From Planctomycetaceae bacterium (GTDB lineage: Bacteria > Planctomycetota > Phycisphaerae > Phycisphaerales > SM1A02): 10,213 nucleotides of DNA. Below the pieces are notes generated by a model, which saw only the letters and a list, made by a program, of their open reading frames with translations, did not search any database and had not been told where the DNA came from. Shown here piece by piece: positions 1 through 6,347 of the stretch (the stretch's first letter is position 1; each line of letters opens with the position of its first letter). Position numbers and translations under genes: made by a program. The stretch is from the NCBI GenBank assembly GCA_027488265.1, contig JAIYCA010000080.1, positions 1 through 10,213 on the forward strand, in the 5' to 3' direction.

Positions 1-33
1 GAGATCTCCTCGCCTCACGCGGATGGGAGTGAC

Positions 34-49
34 GCGCCTGAGGAGGCGC
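34..49 (+). repeat. Upstream copy of the twin GAGG-loop hairpin
   Basis: GCGCCT (34-39) and AGGCGC (44-49) form a perfect 6-bp stem around the loop GAGG. The 12-base core GCCTGAGGAGGC (36-47) recurs exactly at 93-104, where it carries the ribosome binding site of the peptidase gene. No start codon follows this upstream copy at a useful distance, so it is not itself an obvious ribosome binding site. A regulatory role is inference. Confidence 0.5.
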
Positions 50-91
50 TGATTCACCGTCCCGCGGACGTCATAGACACGTCCCACTCTC

Positions 92-105
92 GGCCTGAGG
101 AGGCC
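92..105 (+). promoter_or_regulatory. Shine-Dalgarno enclosed in a hairpin
   Basis: GAGGAGG (97-103) lies six bases before the ATG at 110 and is a near-perfect Shine-Dalgarno, which fixes the start of the peptidase gene. The same bases are part of an inverted repeat: GGCCT (92-96) pairs with AGGCC (101-105) around the loop GAGG. The Shine-Dalgarno is therefore half in the loop and half in the stem, which could limit translation unless the short stem melts. The hairpin is visible in the sequence; its function is inferred. Confidence 0.6.
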
Positions 106-109
106 CACC

Positions 110-2098
110 ATGCTCAAGACTACGAATTCGCCATCGCACGTTTCTATCCGCACCTCGCTCGCCGCCACCATCGCCGCGGCCACGGTCGCGTCGACGCTCA
201 GCGCCGACTTCACCACGCGTCGTTGGGGCTCAGACACCAACTACGAACTCCGCATCAGCCACATGACCGACTTCGATCAAAATCGAAGCGGCCTTCCTGG
301 CGGCGGCGCGAACTACTGCTACCCAACCGCGACCGCGAATCTCTTCGCCTACATCGCGCAACACGGGTACGCCTACTGCGCGCCGGGCAACTTCGACTGG
401 CAGTCGAACTCGAATCACACGCGCGCGACCGAGTTCATCGACAAACTCGGCGACCTCATGGACACTGGTGCCTCGACGGGCACTGAACACAACAAGGGCT
501 ACCGCGGTGCACGCGAGATGCTCCGCGATGAAGTCGGCTCGCGCTTTGTGATCGAAGAAGAGAACTGGACCATCTTCAACGTGGTGTCGCTCAAGGAGAT
601 GACCAAGCAGTCGATCGATGATCGCGCCGTGCAATCGTTCTGCTACGGCAAGTATGAAGTGCTCGGTACGAACGACTGCGACGAGCGCGCGATCAAGCGC
701 GATGGCGGTCACTGCATGACCTTCGTCGGCGCGTCGCGCTCGGGCTCAACCCGCGAGATCACCTACCACGATCCTGACGGCACCACCGACAGCACCTCGA
801 CGCAATCGACGTTCACCGCGACGACGAAAGACTGCCCGTGGGTCGATGACCTCGTTGTTTTCCCCACGCTCACCGGTTCATGCTGGGGCTTCAATCAATC
901 GATGAGCCGCATCATGCGCAGCACCGATGACGGCTATCTTCGCTTGATCGATCGTCGCCTTGCGATTCGTCCGGCGAGTTCGTACTCGTGGGGTTCATAC
1001 GCGGGCTTTGCCGATGGTGGCGTTGAGATTCGCACCGACTCGCTCGGTTGGGGCGAAGACGACGGCGGCGTGCGCGCGTCGCGCGTTTCGAGCACGATCA
1101 TCGGCAATCCTTCGAAGGCGTCGCTCATCGTTTCGCCATCTGGTGTGCCGTACTTCGTGGTGCCGGGCGCGCAAGGCGGGCTCTTTGTTGAAGTGCGCGG
1201 AGATCAAGGCGCTGCGATCGTGCGTGTGCCGATGCAACTCCTCGGCGTCAACACCGTCGATGATGCGGTGTTCGCTGGTGATCGCACGCTCGTCGTGCGT
1301 TCGGGCCGTTTGATTCGCGCGATCGCGCACCTCGACGCGGGGCTGCCTGGCGAAGAAGACAACAAGCCGTTCATCGCATGGGGCGCAGAGGCTCCATTTG
1401 ATGTGGCGAAGTTGGTTGCCTCGCAGCGCGGCCAGCATGTCGGAGGCGCGCCGCACTCGGTGATCGCGTTCTCAGGTGATCTCCGCGCCGCGTTTGAAGT
1501 GAGCGGCGATCCTGAAATCGATCCGCGCTCGTTCTCGATTCCTGCGCAACTCCCACTCAACCCGCAGTTGATCGGCGACACGACGATTGTCGAAGATTCG
1601 ATGGGAACGCTGTGGTTCGCGCAGCCAGGAAACGCGGGCGTCGCAGCACTCACCGCCGACGGCATGGTCATCGTCGAAGAACTCCCTGTCGACGCACTCA
1701 AGGGTCTTGCAATCGATGATCGTGACAATCTGCTTGTTGTCGACGGCGGCATCGTGCGCTGCTTCTCGCATTCGCCGAAGGGGCTGATTGAAACCGGCGC
1801 CAATGGTTCGCCGTTCGCTGGCCGGCAAGTCGGACGCGGCTTCACGGTCTCGCGCAGCACGACAAACTTCGAAGCGCGGTTCCACGGCGGTGCAGGCTGG
1901 CGCGACGTGATCGATGTTGAGCTGACGGCGCGTCCTGGCGACCTCGACGGCGACGGCATGGTTGGACCGCAAGACCTCGCGGCAGTGCTTGGCGCGTGGG
2001 GTAGCGGACAGGGCCAAGGTGGCGCCGCCGATATCGACGGAGACGGCGTCGTCGGCCCGCAAGATCTCGCTGTGGTCTTGGCGAACTGGGGTTCGTGA
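110..2098 (+). CDS. Secreted C39-like cysteine peptidase with C-terminal dockerin repeats
   Basis: This 662-residue protein is probably exported: residues 1-32 are an alanine-rich signal peptide with a likely cut after TLSA. The next part resembles a C39/papain-like peptidase: Gln57 in DFDQ, Cys70 in NYCYPTATANLF, His201 in GGHCMTF and Asp221 in YHDPDG match the oxyanion Gln, nucleophile, His and Asp of that fold in order. The usual CGPT is CYPT here. Several further cysteines (90, 178, 190, 202, 242, 258) could form disulfides. Residues about 300-600 look like beta-propeller strands (for example TLWFAQPG and NLLVVDGG). Two dockerin EF-hand repeats end the protein (611-632 and 641-662), with Asp at loop positions 1, 3, 5 and 12. 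A good Shine-Dalgarno supports the ATG. The gene stands alone and ends at a stem-loop. Peptidase activity is inferred from motifs; cell-surface or extracellular attachment is likely. Confidence 0.85.
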   Translation: MLKTTNSPSHVSIRTSLAATIAAATVASTLSADFTTRRWGSDTNYELRISHMTDFDQNRSGLPGGGANYCYPTATANLFAYIAQHGYAYCAPGNFDWQSNSNHTRATEFIDKLGDLMDTGASTGTEHNKGYRGAREMLRDEVGSRFVIEEENWTIFNVVSLKEMTKQSIDDRAVQSFCYGKYEVLGTNDCDERAIKRDGGHCMTFVGASRSGSTREITYHDPDGTTDSTSTQSTFTATTKDCPWVDDLVVFPTLTGSCWGFNQSMSRIMRSTDDGYLRLIDRRLAIRPASSYSWGSYAGFADGGVEIRTDSLGWGEDDGGVRASRVSSTIIGNPSKASLIVSPSGVPYFVVPGAQGGLFVEVRGDQGAAIVRVPMQLLGVNTVDDAVFAGDRTLVVRSGRLIRAIAHLDAGLPGEEDNKPFIAWGAEAPFDVAKLVASQRGQHVGGAPHSVIAFSGDLRAAFEVSGDPEIDPRSFSIPAQLPLNPQLIGDTTIVEDSMGTLWFAQPGNAGVAALTADGMVIVEELPVDALKGLAIDDRDNLLVVDGGIVRCFSHSPKGLIETGANGSPFAGRQVGRGFTVSRSTTNFEARFHGGAGWRDVIDVELTARPGDLDGDGMVGPQDLAAVLGAWGSGQGQGGAADIDGDGVVGPQDLAVVLANWGS

Positions 2099-2160
2099 GT
2101 GCGCGCTTGAAAGAAACTTCCCGCGAAACTTGGGCTTCAAAAGCCACAGACTCGAAACGA

Positions 2161-2193
2161 ACACGGGGCGCGCCGATCAGGCGCGCCCCGTGT
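2161..2193 (+). terminator. Strong stem-loop terminator between convergent genes
   Basis: ACACGGGGCGCGCC (2161-2174) and its exact reverse complement (2180-2193) form a 14-bp stem with the 5-base loop GATCA, followed by GTTTGCT. It sits 62 bases after the peptidase stop and 64 bases beyond the stop of the opposing lipoprotein gene, so it probably serves both directions. The T tract is short on the plus strand, and on the minus strand the tail is TTCGTTTCG, so termination strength is uncertain. Confidence 0.8.
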
Positions 2194-2257
2194 GTTTGCT
2201 GTCAGACATGTTGCACCGCAGGGTGCTGCGTGTGATGTCTTGCGTACCGCACGTCGA

Positions 2258-2836
2258 TCACTGAACGTCGGCCGTCGACTGGTAGCCGAACTGCTGGCCG
2301 CCGACCGACGCTTCGAGCATGAGACCTTCTGGGTTCAGCACGAAGATCGCAACGCCACCCTGATACTTCGCAGCGGCGCCAGCGCCTGCTTGCAGCGCAA
2401 CGGCGGAAGCCTGTGCCGCGAGCGCGAACTTGCCGCCCTTGAACGCGGTGAACGCTTCCTTCGTCTCGAAGAAGATGATTTCGCCGAAGGTCTGCGCACC
2501 GATCTGGGCGCCGATCGAACCTTGGCTCACGTCGCAGTAGCCGACGCGCACGCCACCCTTGCCAAACACTTCGCCCTTGCCGTACGCGCCCCCGACGATG
2601 AAGCCGCCCTTCGCGATCGATGGGATCGCGGCGTAGCCAACGCAGGAATCAAAGAACTTCGAGAGCGATGGATCCATCGAGCGCGCGTTGTCGACGAACG
2701 CCTTCGTCTTGTTGCCGAGCGCAGCACGATCGGTTTCGGTTTCTGGCGTGGTGTTGCACGCGGAAAGTGCGAGCGTGCCGACGATGGAACTGGTGAGGAG
2801 CGAGAACGAAACGATGCTGCGGGCGAGCTTCTGCAT
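2258..2836 (-). CDS. SYLF (Ysc84) domain lipoprotein
   Basis: This 192-residue protein starts with a lipoprotein signal: a basic start (MQKLAR), a hydrophobic stretch and the lipobox LSAC with the acylated Cys at residue 27. The rest matches the SYLF/Ysc84 family: VGYAAIPSIAKGGFIVGGAYGKG (about 66-88) and a glycine-rich GGVRVGYCDVSQGSIGAQIGAQTFGEIIFF region (about 94-123), then alanine-rich strands to the end. Family members bind lipids, and bacterial versions are usually envelope lipoproteins. The length is normal for the family. A longer reading frame from a GTG at 3028 exists, but the ATG at 2836 is preferred because the signal peptide begins there and GGAG lies five bases upstream. The gene is monocistronic and convergent with the peptidase gene. 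An inverted repeat lies 24-41 bases upstream. The family call is strong; the cellular role here is unknown. Confidence 0.9.
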   Translation of the reverse strand: MQKLARSIVSFSLLTSSIVGTLALSACNTTPETETDRAALGNKTKAFVDNARSMDPSLSKFFDSCVGYAAIPSIAKGGFIVGGAYGKGEVFGKGGVRVGYCDVSQGSIGAQIGAQTFGEIIFFETKEAFTAFKGGKFALAAQASAVALQAGAGAAAKYQGGVAIFVLNPEGLMLEASVGGQQFGYQSTADVQ

Positions 2837-2859
2837 GGTGACTCCGGAAATGGCGAGGT

Positions 2860-2877
2860 TTCTCGCACATGCGAGAA
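2860..2877 (-). promoter_or_regulatory. Candidate operator upstream of the SYLF lipoprotein
   Basis: TTCTCGCA (2860-2867) and TGCGAGAA (2870-2877) are perfect inverted 8-base arms separated by two bases, the shape of a binding site for a dimeric repressor or activator. Read on the minus strand, a weak -10-like TTATCT lies just upstream (around 2889-2894), which would put the repeat at the start of the transcript. No convincing -35 was found. The regulator is unknown and the role is inferred from symmetry and position. Confidence 0.45.
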
Positions 2878-2959
2878 TGAGCGCGGAAAGATAACGAGGA
2901 ATGCGCGCCGTGTGGACGGGGAGAATTCCCGCGCTGTTCCCGACCTCACAGACGGTGCC

Positions 2960-3014
2960 TAGCACCAGCTTGGCACCAACCTCGCACGAACCTGGCATCA
3001 ACCTGGCACCAACC
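2960..3014. repeat. 11-bp tandem repeats upstream of the SYLF gene
   Basis: Five successive 11-base units follow the consensus TGGCACCAACC: 2960-2970 (TAGCACCAGCT), 2971-2981 (exact), 2982-2992 (TCGCACGAACC), 2993-3003 (TGGCATCAACC) and 3004-3014 (exact). The unit is close to one helical turn and is not a multiple of three, so it is unlikely to be coding. The array is 124-178 bases upstream of the lipoprotein start and about 85 bases before the alcohol dehydrogenase remnant. The rest of the gene-poor stretch 2837-3099 shows only the inverted repeat described separately. Confidence 0.75.
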
Positions 3015-3099
3015 TCGACTCCACACACGGTAACGCGCTGAGAGGGAGGACGGGTACGATCCTCATTCCGCTCTGCTTCACCCGCTCTGGATTCCCTGA

Positions 3100-3285
3100 A
3101 TGTCCACCCAGGCTTACGCCGACCACTCGCTCGATGCTCTGATGTCGCTCATCAAGCACGATGGCACCATGTGCATGGTTGGTGTTTCGCCGAGCCCGCA
3201 GCAGATCGCGGCGTTCGAGCGCATGCTCAAGTGCAACGTCGACGACCGCTTTGAGCTCGATTTGGCATCCCCCAACGGTGCGTGA
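3100..3285 (+). pseudogene. Remnant of a zinc-type alcohol dehydrogenase
   Basis: The open frame encodes 61 residues that resemble only parts of a medium-chain zinc alcohol dehydrogenase of the YahK/cinnamyl type. ADHSLDALMSLIKHDGTMCMVGVSP (about residues 7-31) resembles the segment around the fifth Rossmann strand (typically HDLDALL.LL..DGT.V.VGAP). It is followed directly by QQIAAFERMLKCNVDDRFELDLAS (about 34-57), which resembles the extreme C-terminus of the same family (QQINEAFERMLKSDVRYRFVIDMAS). About 60 residues normally lie between these two parts. All catalytic and zinc-binding regions are missing, and an in-frame TGA sits immediately before the ATG. No Shine-Dalgarno was seen. A 5'-truncated, internally deleted pseudogene is the best reading; a small expressed protein is a less likely alternative. 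The similarity is from recall of the family and was not aligned. Confidence 0.6.
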
Positions 3286-3301
3286 GCCGACGGAAACCAT
3301 C

Positions 3302-5014
3302 ATGCTGCGCCTCACCGAACTCCGCCTCCCACTCGAGCATCCCGCAGATGCGCTGCGCCCTGCGATCATCGCGCGGCTCGGCATCTCAGATCAGGACCTC
3401 GTACGGTTCGAAATTTACAAGCGCGCGGTCGACGCGCGCAAAAAGTCGTCGATCCTGTTTGTGTACACCATCGACGCAGAGTTGCGGCACGAAGACAAAG
3501 TCCTTCGCCGTTTGAAGACCGATCCGCACGTTCGGCCAACGCCCGACATGGAGTACCGCTTCGCGGCGACCGAGGCTGCAGGCACCCCCGCGCGGAGTCG
3601 GCGGCCGATCGTCATCGGCATGGGCCCGTCGGGTCTCTTCGCGGGGCTGATCCTCGCGCAGGCGGGCTTCCGTCCGCTGATCCTTGAGCGCGGCAAGATC
3701 GTGCGCGAGCGGACCAAGGACACCTTCCGCATGTGGCGCCAAGGCGTACTCGACACCGAGTCGAACACGCAATTCGGCGAGGGCGGCGCAGGAACATTTT
3801 CCGACGGCAAGCTGTACAGCCAGGTGAAAGATCCGCGTCACCTCGGGCGCAAGGTCCTGCGCGAGTTTGTGGAGGCAGGCGCGCCGGAGGAGATCCTCTA
3901 CGCGAGTCGACCGCACATCGGCACCTTCCGCCTCGTGAGCATGGTCGAGCGGATGCGTGCGAAGATCCTCGCACTCGGCGGCGAGATCCGCTTCGGCACG
4001 CGCGTCGACGACATCGAATTCGAGCGCCTCGCGACGCCCGCCGAAAGTCCAGCGCACGGCCCCGCGCCCGGCGGCCGCACCATGCGCGTGCGCGGCGTCG
4101 TGCTCGCCGGCGGCGAGCGCATCGCAACCGACCATCTCGTGCTCGCAGTTGGCCACAGCGCACGCGACACCTTCGCGATGCTCTACCGCCACGGCGTGTA
4201 CATCGAGGCGAAGCCGTTCTCGATCGGCTTCCGCATCGAGCATCCACAATCGCTCATCAACCAGTGCCGCTATGGCGAGAAGGCCGACAGCCCGCTGCTC
4301 GGCGCAGCCGACTATCGCCTTGTGCACCACGCGAAGAACGACCGCTCGGTGTACAGCTTCTGCATGTGCCCGGGCGGCACGGTTGTGGCCGCGACGAGCG
4401 AAGAAGGCCGCGTCGTCACCAACGGCATGAGCCAGTACTCGCGCGCGGAGCGCAACGCGAACGCCGGCATCGTGGTGGGCATCACCCCTGAGGCCGACTA
4501 CCCGGGCGGTCCGCTCGCGGGCATCGAGTTCCAGCGCTTCTGGGAGTCGCGCGCCTATGAACTCGGTGGACGAACGTACGAGGCGCCGGGCCAACTTGTC
4601 GGCGACTTCCTCAAGGGACGCGCGTCAACAGCATTCGGCAGCGTGCTGCCGTCCTACACGCCGGGCGTGCATCTGACCGACCTGGCAACGGCACTGCCGG
4701 ACTACGCGATCACCGCGATCCGCGAAGCGATCCCCGCGTTCGCACGTGAGATCAAGGGTTACGACCTCGCCGACGCGGTGCTCACCGGTGTCGAGACGCG
4801 CACCTCGTCGCCGATCCGCATCACGCGTGACGACGCGAAGGACAGCGACCCCACCTCGGGCGACATGCAAAGCCTCAACACCATCGGCCTCTACCCGACG
4901 GGCGAGGGCGCGGGCTATGCGGGCGGCATCCTGTCGGCGTCGATCGACGGCATCAAGATCGCCGAGGCTGTGTCGCGGAGTCTCGTAGTTGGACGCGCCG
5001 CGCGCGAGGGTTGA
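3302..5014 (+). CDS. NAD(P)/FAD-dependent dehydrogenase, COG2509 type
   Basis: This 570-residue flavoprotein belongs to the uncharacterised FAD-dependent dehydrogenase family COG2509. Residues 1-90 form the family's N-terminal domain. The dinucleotide-binding motif GMGPSG is at 106-111, ending in the strand RPLILERG. The family signature FGEGGAGTFSDGKL is at 158-171. The C-terminal FAD motif, around TGEGAGYAGGI (533-543), precedes a final helix. Length is normal. The frame is open upstream to 3161, but the ATG at 3302 is preferred: MLRLTELRLPLEH is the usual start of the family, and the upstream codons overlap the alcohol dehydrogenase remnant in another frame. The Shine-Dalgarno is weak (GACGGAA). 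The gene converges on the Gfo/Idh gene with an 18-base gap. The substrate is not known for the family. Confidence 0.88.
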   Translation: MLRLTELRLPLEHPADALRPAIIARLGISDQDLVRFEIYKRAVDARKKSSILFVYTIDAELRHEDKVLRRLKTDPHVRPTPDMEYRFAATEAAGTPARSRRPIVIGMGPSGLFAGLILAQAGFRPLILERGKIVRERTKDTFRMWRQGVLDTESNTQFGEGGAGTFSDGKLYSQVKDPRHLGRKVLREFVEAGAPEEILYASRPHIGTFRLVSMVERMRAKILALGGEIRFGTRVDDIEFERLATPAESPAHGPAPGGRTMRVRGVVLAGGERIATDHLVLAVGHSARDTFAMLYRHGVYIEAKPFSIGFRIEHPQSLINQCRYGEKADSPLLGAADYRLVHHAKNDRSVYSFCMCPGGTVVAATSEEGRVVTNGMSQYSRAERNANAGIVVGITPEADYPGGPLAGIEFQRFWESRAYELGGRTYEAPGQLVGDFLKGRASTAFGSVLPSYTPGVHLTDLATALPDYAITAIREAIPAFAREIKGYDLADAVLTGVETRTSSPIRITRDDAKDSDPTSGDMQSLNTIGLYPTGEGAGYAGGILSASIDGIKIAEAVSRSLVVGRAAREG

Positions 5015-5032
5015 ACGCGCTGCGCTCTAGGG

Positions 5033-6247
5033 CTAGGCGCGCTTGACCTTCACGGTCTTCTGCGTGCGCGCCGCGGCGAGCACTGCGTCGCACACATACT
5101 GCGTGCCGAGCGCATGCCGGAAGTCGGGGAATCGCTTCTCCGCTTTCGGCGAATCGAGGCTCGTGAGGAACTCGTACAGCCCGTGCGCGAACGAATGCTC
5201 GTAGCCGAGGCAAAGGCCCGGCACCCACCACTTGCCCGCGTACGGATGATCGCCGTCGGTGCAGTGAATGCTCGACCAACCGCGGCGGTCGCCCGGCACA
5301 GCGTGGTCGAAGTACGAGAGACGGTTGAGGTCGTGCAGATCCCACGCGAGGCTCTTCTTCTCGCCGTTGATCTCGAAGGTGTAGAGCGCCTTGTGGCCGC
5401 GCGCGTACCGCGTCGATTCAAACACCGCCATCGAGCCATTCTCGAAGCGCGCGAGGAAAGCGCACGCGTCGTCGATCTTGACGGGCTGCTTCTTCCCAGT
5501 CGCCGTATGGACGCGCTCTTTGATGAAGGTCTCCGTCATCGCGCTGACCGCAACGATGTCGCCGTTGATCCAACGAGCCGTGTCGATGCAGTGCGCGAGC
5601 AAGTCGCCCGTCACGCCTGAACCCGCGACTTTCGCATCGAGTCGCCAGAGACCTGTGCCCCCTTGCGGGAGATCCGCCGAGATCGTCCAGTCCTGCAGGA
5701 AGTTCGCGCGATAGTGGAAGATCTGCCCGAGCTCGCCCGCGGCAACGATGTTCTTCGCGAGCGTCACCGCTGGGAGAAAACGATAGTTGTACCAAACGAG
5801 ATTCGGCAACTTCGCCTTCTCGACGGCCTTCACCATCGCTTCGCCTTGCTTGCCATCAAGTGCGAGTGGCTTCTCGCAGAGAATCATCTTGCCGTGCTTG
5901 ATGCACGCAAGCGCGATCTCCATGTGCGAGTCGTTCGGCGTGCAGATGTCGACGGCGTCGATGTCGTCGCGCGCGACGAGCTTCTTCCAATCCGTCTCGA
6001 TCGACCGCGCATCCCACGCGGCGGCGAATTCGCGCACCTTCGCTTCGTCGCGGCCGCACACCGCTTGCAACACGGGCTTGCGCGAAGTCTTGAAGAAGTG
6101 CGGCACTTGGCGAATGGCGTTTGCGTGCGCGCGGCCCATGAAGCCGTAGCCAACGAGACCGATGCGGAGTTCGCGCGCGGGCGCGGGTGCTGGTTCCGTC
6201 GTCGAGATCGCGATCGGTGACTGCGCTGGTGATTTCTTCTTTGCCAT
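5033..6247 (-). CDS. Gfo/Idh/MocA family sugar oxidoreductase
   Basis: This 404-residue protein is an NAD(P)-dependent dehydrogenase of the Gfo/Idh/MocA family, which oxidises or reduces hydroxyls of sugars, inositols and their derivatives. After a Pro/Ala-rich leader (1-26), the Rossmann motif GYGFMG is at 33-38. CTPNDSH (102-108) and the cofactor and substrate motif CEKPLAL (124-130) follow. Asp215 and His219 in GDLLAHCIDTARW form the usual catalytic D-x3-H pair. The remainder is the alpha/beta C-terminal domain. Length is typical. The frame extends to 6301, but the ATG at 6247 is preferred because GAGG lies six bases upstream. This is the last gene of the four-gene minus-strand cluster, 100 bases after the TIM-barrel gene, with which such dehydrogenases are often paired. 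The exact sugar is not determinable. Confidence 0.92.
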   Translation of the reverse strand: MAKKKSPAQSPIAISTTEPAPAPARELRIGLVGYGFMGRAHANAIRQVPHFFKTSRKPVLQAVCGRDEAKVREFAAAWDARSIETDWKKLVARDDIDAVDICTPNDSHMEIALACIKHGKMILCEKPLALDGKQGEAMVKAVEKAKLPNLVWYNYRFLPAVTLAKNIVAAGELGQIFHYRANFLQDWTISADLPQGGTGLWRLDAKVAGSGVTGDLLAHCIDTARWINGDIVAVSAMTETFIKERVHTATGKKQPVKIDDACAFLARFENGSMAVFESTRYARGHKALYTFEINGEKKSLAWDLHDLNRLSYFDHAVPGDRRGWSSIHCTDGDHPYAGKWWVPGLCLGYEHSFAHGLYEFLTSLDSPKAEKRFPDFRHALGTQYVCDAVLAAARTQKTVKVKRA

Positions 6248-6254
6248 GCTTTGC

Positions 6255-6282
6255 CTCAACTCTTTCGTCTCAACTCTGAAGT
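6255..6282. repeat. 14-bp imperfect duplication before the Gfo/Idh start
   Basis: Two adjacent 14-base units (6255-6268 and 6269-6282) share CTCAACTCT exactly and end in GT. On the coding (minus) strand this reads AGAGTTGAG twice, and the copy nearer the start codon supplies most of the GAGG ribosome binding site. The repeat is short and imperfect. The remaining spacer up to the TIM-barrel stop at 6348 shows no clear terminator. Confidence 0.4.
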
Positions 6283-6347
6283 TTCGTTCGCTCTCACGCA
6301 ACGCTCGACAGTTTCACGGATCTGGCGACTTTCGTCGCGCGTGCGCA

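Noticed and set aside
2213..2226. GCACC-GCAG-GGTGC hairpin near the lipoprotein 3' end
   Set aside because: A five-base stem without a T tract; the 14-bp stem nearby explains termination better.
2192..2962. 256-residue plus-strand frame over the SYLF gene
   Set aside because: The opposite strand has a signal peptide, lipobox and SYLF motifs; this frame is rich in Arg, Glu and Ala with no recognisable domain.
2258..3028. 256-residue reading of the lipoprotein from a GTG at 3028
   Set aside because: The extra 64 residues cross the 11-bp repeats and the inverted repeat, while a lipoprotein signal and Shine-Dalgarno mark the ATG at 2836.
3046..3064. GAGGA...TCCTC inverted repeat before the alcohol dehydrogenase remnant
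   Set aside because: Short arms with a nine-base gap, expected by chance in this composition.
3161..3301. 47-residue N-terminal extension of the FAD dehydrogenase
   Set aside because: The sequence is Arg/Ser-rich shadow coding over the alcohol dehydrogenase remnant, and the family starts at the ATG at 3302.
3386..4594. 402-residue open frame opposite the FAD dehydrogenase
   Set aside because: Low-complexity His/Ala/Arg-rich translation with no family features; an antisense artefact of GC-rich codon use.
5022..5040. Small hairpin spanning the two convergent stop codons
   Set aside because: Only about seven pairs with a bulge and no T tract; too weak to call a terminator.
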